From Massilia sp. WG5 (lineage in GTDB: Bacteria; Pseudomonadota; Gammaproteobacteria; Burkholderiales; Burkholderiaceae_D), in the NCBI RefSeq assembly GCF_001412595.2, contig NZ_CP012640.2:5146001-5210000 (forward strand): 64,000 nt of DNA, written 5' to 3'. This document shows, piece after piece, positions 60,711-64,000 of the stretch. A program made the position numbers and the translations under genes. The notes beneath the pieces were generated by a model. The model saw nothing but the letters and a program-made list of their open reading frames with translations. It did not search any database and was not told the DNA's origin. Positions within the stretch are counted from its first letter, which is position 1, and each line of letters begins with the position of its first letter.

Positions 60711-62368
60711 AAACCATGATCCGACACGCTTCCGCGCTGGCCCTGCTGGCAGCAAGCAGCGCCGCCATGGCCGCGCCCGACCTGGGCCAGGCCACCAAGC
60801 AGGCCACCAACTGGACCGCGATCACGATGTTCGCCGTCTTCGTCATCTTCACCCTGTTCATCACCAAGTGGGCCGCCAAGCGCACCCGCTCGGCGTCCGA
60901 CTTCTACACCGCGGGTGGCGGCATCACCGGTTTCCAGAACGGTCTCGCCATCGCCGGCGACTACATGTCGGCAGCAAGCTTCCTGGGCATCTCGGCCGCC
61001 GTGTTCGCCAACGGCTTCGACGGCCTGATCTACGCGATCGGCTTCCTGGTCGGCTGGCCGGTCATCACCTTCCTGATGGCCGAGCGCCTGCGCAACCTGG
61101 GCCGCTTCACCTTCGCCGACGTCGCAGCCTACCGTTTCGCCCAGAAGCCGGTGCGCATGTTCGCCGCTTCCGGCACCCTGGTGACCGTGCTGTTCTACCT
61201 GATCGCGCAGATGGTCGGCGCCGGCCAGCTGATCAAGCTGCTGTTTGGCCTGGACTACAGCATCGCCGTGGTGCTGGTCGGTATCCTGATGATGGTCTAC
61301 GTGCTGTTCGGCGGCATGACCGCCACCACCTGGGTGCAGATCATCAAGGCCGTGATGCTGCTGGCGGGCGCCTCCTTCATGGCGTTCTCGGTGCTGGCGA
61401 TGTACAACTTCAGCCCGGAGCAGCTGTTCGCCAAGGCCGTCGAAGTGCACAGCAAGGGCTTCTCGATCATGGGCCCGGGTAACTTCATCAAGGACCCGAT
61501 CTCCGGAATCTCCTTCGGCATGGCGCTGATGTTCGGCACCGCCGGCCTGCCGCACATCCTGATGCGCTTCTTCACCGTCCCGAGCGCCAAGGAAGCGCGC
61601 AAGTCGGTGCTGTGGGCAACCACCTGGATCGGCTACTTCTACATCCTGACCTTCATCATCGGCTTCGGCGCGATCGTGCTGGTCGGTACCAACCCGGGCT
61701 TCAAGGACGCGGCCGGCAAGCTGCTGGGCGGTAACAACATGGCGGCCGTGCACCTGGCCAAGGCCGTCGGCGGCGACGTCTTCCTCGGCTTCATCTCGGC
61801 CGTGGCCTTCGCGACCATCCTGGCGGTGGTGGCCGGCCTGACCCTGTCGGGCGCCTCGGCCGTCTCGCACGACCTGTACGCCACCGTCATCAAGAAGGGC
61901 CAGCCGGCCCCGGGCAGCGAACTGCGCGTCTCTCGGATCACCACCATCGTCCTCGGCATCATCGCCGTGGGCCTGGGCTATGTGTTCGAGACTGTCAACG
62001 TGGCCTTCATGGTGTCGCTGGCCTTCGCGATCGCCGCCTCGGCCAATTTCCCGGTGCTGTTCATGTCCGTCCTGTGGAGCAAGTGCACCACCCGCGGCGC
62101 GACCATCGGCGGCTTCCTGGGCCTGGCCACCGCCGTGATCCTGACCGTGCTGTCGAAGTCGGTGTGGGTCGACGTCTTCCACAACAAGACCGAGATCTTC
62201 CCGTACACCTCGCCGGCCCTGTTCTCGATGATCGTCGGCTTCGTCGGCGTGTGGCTGTTCTCGGTCACCGACAAGAGCCCGCGCGCTGCGATCGACAAGG
62301 CTGGCTTCGAGGCGCAGGAAGTGCGTTCGGAGACGGGGATTGGTGCGGCGGCGGCTTCGGCGCACTGA
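60707..62368 (+). CDS. actP: Cation/acetate symporter ActP
   Basis: The 553-residue membrane protein has a possible signal-type N-terminal hydrophobic segment and about 13 helices of the sodium/solute symporter family. The visible marks include [52 protein letters not shown] and [17 protein letters not shown]. coli ActP takes up acetate and glycolate. Operon context with DUF485 matches the usual pair. The PrpR-type activator divergent from it could tune uptake of short-chain acids. Confidence 0.95.
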   Translation: MKTMIRHASALALLAASSAAMAAPDLGQATKQATNWTAITMFAVFVIFTLFITKWAAKRTRSASDFYTAGGGITGFQNGLAIAGDYMSAASFLGISAAVFANGFDGLIYAIGFLVGWPVITFLMAERLRNLGRFTFADVAAYRFAQKPVRMFAASGTLVTVLFYLIAQMVGAGQLIKLLFGLDYSIAVVLVGILMMVYVLFGGMTATTWVQIIKAVMLLAGASFMAFSVLAMYNFSPEQLFAKAVEVHSKGFSIMGPGNFIKDPISGISFGMALMFGTAGLPHILMRFFTVPSAKEARKSVLWATTWIGYFYILTFIIGFGAIVLVGTNPGFKDAAGKLLGGNNMAAVHLAKAVGGDVFLGFISAVAFATILAVVAGLTLSGASAVSHDLYATVIKKGQPAPGSELRVSRITTIVLGIIAVGLGYVFETVNVAFMVSLAFAIAASANFPVLFMSVLWSKCTTRGATIGGFLGLATAVILTVLSKSVWVDVFHNKTEIFPYTSPALFSMIVGFVGVWLFSVTDKSPRAAIDKAGFEAQEVRSETGIGAAAASAH

Positions 62369-62400
62369 GTAAGCAGCATCGTCGTTCCCGCGTTAAGCAC

Positions 62401-62489
62401 CGTCGTCCCCGCGCAGGCGGGGACCCAAGTTCTGCATGCGTTACCTTAGCGCCGGCAACCTTGGGTCCCCGCCTTCGCGGGGACGACGG
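62401..62489. repeat. REP-like inverted repeat
   Basis: Two 29-base arms, CGTCGTCCCCGC... with GGCGGGGACCCAAG and the near-complement CTTGGGTCCCCGCC...GGGACGACG, face each other across about 30 bases. Each arm also folds on itself (CCCCGC-GCAG-GCGGGG). It lies between convergent actP and the peptidase gene and may act as a terminator. A degenerate piece (GTCGTTCCCGCG) begins at about 62381. Confidence 0.82.
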
Positions 62490-62498
62490 CGTTTACGC

Positions 62499-64000
62499 TC
62501 AGTCCTTCGCCGGATCCCGATAATGGAAAGGATCCGTCGCCGTCGGCTGCTTCGGCAACACGTTGCGCGGCATCGGGGTGTCGCTTTCGGCGGCCTGCAG
62601 CAGCACGGTGGCCATGATCACCGCGGCCTGGCGCAGGTCTTCGGTGCGCAGGTGGTCGAAGGTGTCGAGGTTCGAGTGGTGCACGCGCGAACCGTAGTCC
62701 AGCGGGTCCTGGATGAACTGGAAGGCGGGCAGGCCCATGCCGGCCATGACTTGGTGGTCGGTGCCACCGGTCTTCTTGGCCACGACCTTGTTCGCGCCCA
62801 GGCTGTCGAACGGCGCGAGCCAGCTGCGCAGCACCGGCATCGCCGCGAAATTCCCTTCCGCGTAGATGCCGCGGATCTTGCCGGAGCCGTTGTCGAGGTT
62901 GAAGTAGGCCGCCATCTCCTGGTAGCCCGGCAGCGGCGTGATCGGATAGGTCTCCCACATGAACTCGGGCAGCTTCGCCATCTCCGGATTGCTCGGGCGT
63001 GCGCGCGTGGCGATGTGCTGGCGGATGTAGGCCAGGGAGCCCAGCAGGCCCTGTTCCTCGCCCGACCACAGGGCGAAGCGGATCGTGCGCTTCGGCTTCA
63101 CGCCCAGCTGCGACAGGATGCGCGCCGCTTCCATCACCACCACCGAACCCGCGCCGTTGTCGGCGGCGCCGTCGCCGGCCACCCAGCTGTCGAGATGGGC
63201 GCCGGCCATCACGTAGCCGGCCTGCGGGTCCTGGCCCGGGATCTCGGCGAGGATGTTATAGGCTTTGCTGTCGCGGTCGTCGAAGTGCACATTGCTGTTC
63301 AGTTCCAGCTTCACTTCGCCGACCTTGGCCAGGCGCGCCAGGCGGCGGTAGTCCTCGGCCGCCATCTCGACTTCCGGCAGCGAGACGGTCTCGCCCTTGC
63401 GGTGGAAGTAGCCTTCGCCCTGCACCAGGCCGCCGCTGCGGTAGGACATCTTCACCAGCGCCTGCGCGCCTTCAAGCGCCATGAAGCGGTCGATGTCGCG
63501 CGCCAGCTCGAAGTATTTTTTATACAGGTCGAACGACTGGTCCGGATCGTAGTGCGGCTGGTCGTAGGTCGACAGCTTGCCCAGTTCCGCCTCGTCGAAG
63601 CGCTTGAAGGTGGCGGTGGTGTCGTCCTTCGGATCGTCCGGATAGCTGACCAGCACGATCTTCCCGCGCAGCTTGCCCTTGTACTGGGCCAGGTCGCGCG
63701 CATGGCGGATCGGCGCGACCACGATCGGGGCGCTGATCGTGCCGCGGGTGGGCGGCGTCCAGGCCACCGGGATGGCGGTCAAGGCCAGCGGACGGGGCGC
63801 GACCATGCGCACGCTCGAGGATTCGATCCACCAGCCGCGGCCGAACTCGTAGCCTTCGGCGTGGACATTCTTCAGGCCCCAGCTGCCGAACATCTGCTGG
63901 GTCCAGTTCTCGGCCTGGCGCATCGCCGGCGAATTGGTCATGCGGCCGCCGATGCGGTCGCTCAGGTAGGCCGCGAGGCTCACGACCTGGCCGCGGTTGT
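62499..64000 (-). CDS. M28 family metallopeptidase, partial
   Basis: The visible 500 residues are the C-terminal part; the reading frame remains open to the right window edge (NRGQVVSLAAYL continues past the GTG at 63983). Zinc-ligand motifs are intact: GAHLDSWVAGDGAADNGAG, WSGEEQGLLGSLAYI, and the late VHHSNLDTFDH. The fold and PA-like insertion (IVLVSYPDD) fit carboxypeptidase Q/PGCP-type aminopeptidases, which are normally exported. It converges on actP with the repeat between them. Substrate specificity is unknown. Confidence 0.9.
   Translation of the reverse strand, partial: NRGQVVSLAAYLSDRIGGRMTNSPAMRQAENWTQQMFGSWGLKNVHAEGYEFGRGWWIESSSVRMVAPRPLALTAIPVAWTPPTRGTISAPIVVAPIRHARDLAQYKGKLRGKIVLVSYPDDPKDDTTATFKRFDEAELGKLSTYDQPHYDPDQSFDLYKKYFELARDIDRFMALEGAQALVKMSYRSGGLVQGEGYFHRKGETVSLPEVEMAAEDYRRLARLAKVGEVKLELNSNVHFDDRDSKAYNILAEIPGQDPQAGYVMAGAHLDSWVAGDGAADNGAGSVVVMEAARILSQLGVKPKRTIRFALWSGEEQGLLGSLAYIRQHIATRARPSNPEMAKLPEFMWETYPITPLPGYQEMAAYFNLDNGSGKIRGIYAEGNFAAMPVLRSWLAPFDSLGANKVVAKKTGGTDHQVMAGMGLPAFQFIQDPLDYGSRVHHSNLDTFDHLRTEDLRQAAVIMATVLLQAAESDTPMPRNVLPKQPTATDPFHYRDPAKD

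Overview
This window is GC-rich, densely coded DNA from a betaproteobacterium, most likely Oxalobacteraceae of the Massilia/Telluria/Duganella type. The assignment rests on the combination of genes: an exopolysaccharide locus, several PEP-CTERM proteins, an EpsA-type LuxR regulator, a type II-like secretion cluster, and housekeeping neighbours (murJ-rpsT, icd, cspA, clpS-clpA). No rRNA, tRNA, CRISPR array, transposase or integrase was recognised. Protein family calls come from reading motifs by eye; no database search was run.

Layout. 1-9998: eight same-strand exopolysaccharide genes (adenylate-forming enzyme cut by the window edge, GT4 glycosyltransferase, heparinase-like protein, UDP-GlcNAc 2-epimerase, WecG/TagA transferase, galE, sugar nucleotidyltransferase, bifunctional GDP-mannose enzyme). 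10165-15669: PEP-CTERM protein, TIGR03790-type protein, large secreted nuclease, second PEP-CTERM protein. 15865-21476: fermentation operon pflB-pflA, an aspartate:alanine-exchanger-type transporter, and a FocA-type formate channel. 21688-23159: a PhoB-like regulator lacking its phospho-acceptor Asp, then EpsA. 23161-29317: two small lipoproteins, a subtilisin-like protease and two related PEP-CTERM proteins. 29713-39235: an eleven-gene secretion operon combining GspG/F/E/D with PilM/N/O/P-like proteins and three extra pseudopilins.

39255-46856 holds core functions: MurJ, ribosomal protein S20, an RluE-type pseudouridine synthase, isocitrate dehydrogenase, a cold-shock protein, ClpS and ClpA. 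A small Ala/Lys-rich exported protein sits here with an apparent ATA start. 47047-51803 encodes TolC, an HlyD-type adaptor and two ABC-2 permeases without an ATPase. 51792-54225 holds a DJ-1/PfpI protein, a CurA-type reductase and a TetR regulator with two matching operator palindromes. 54339-58486 has a chemoreceptor and a reverse-transsulfuration pair whose cystathionine beta-synthase is frameshifted. 58583-62368 has a PrpR-type sigma-54 activator divergent from DUF485-actP. An M28 peptidase runs off the right edge.

How it fits together. The left half looks like a surface and biofilm programme: polysaccharide synthesis, proteins carrying exosortase sorting tails, an exosortase-associated regulator, secreted hydrolases and a secretion machine. 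The exosortase and the polysaccharide polymerase/export genes are not in the window and would be expected to its left. The anaerobic pyruvate formate-lyase operon inside this region suggests growth in oxygen-limited aggregates, which is inference. The points most worth checking are the hybrid secretion cluster, the degenerate receiver next to EpsA, the transporter inside the pfl operon, the ATA-start gene and the frameshifted cystathionine beta-synthase.
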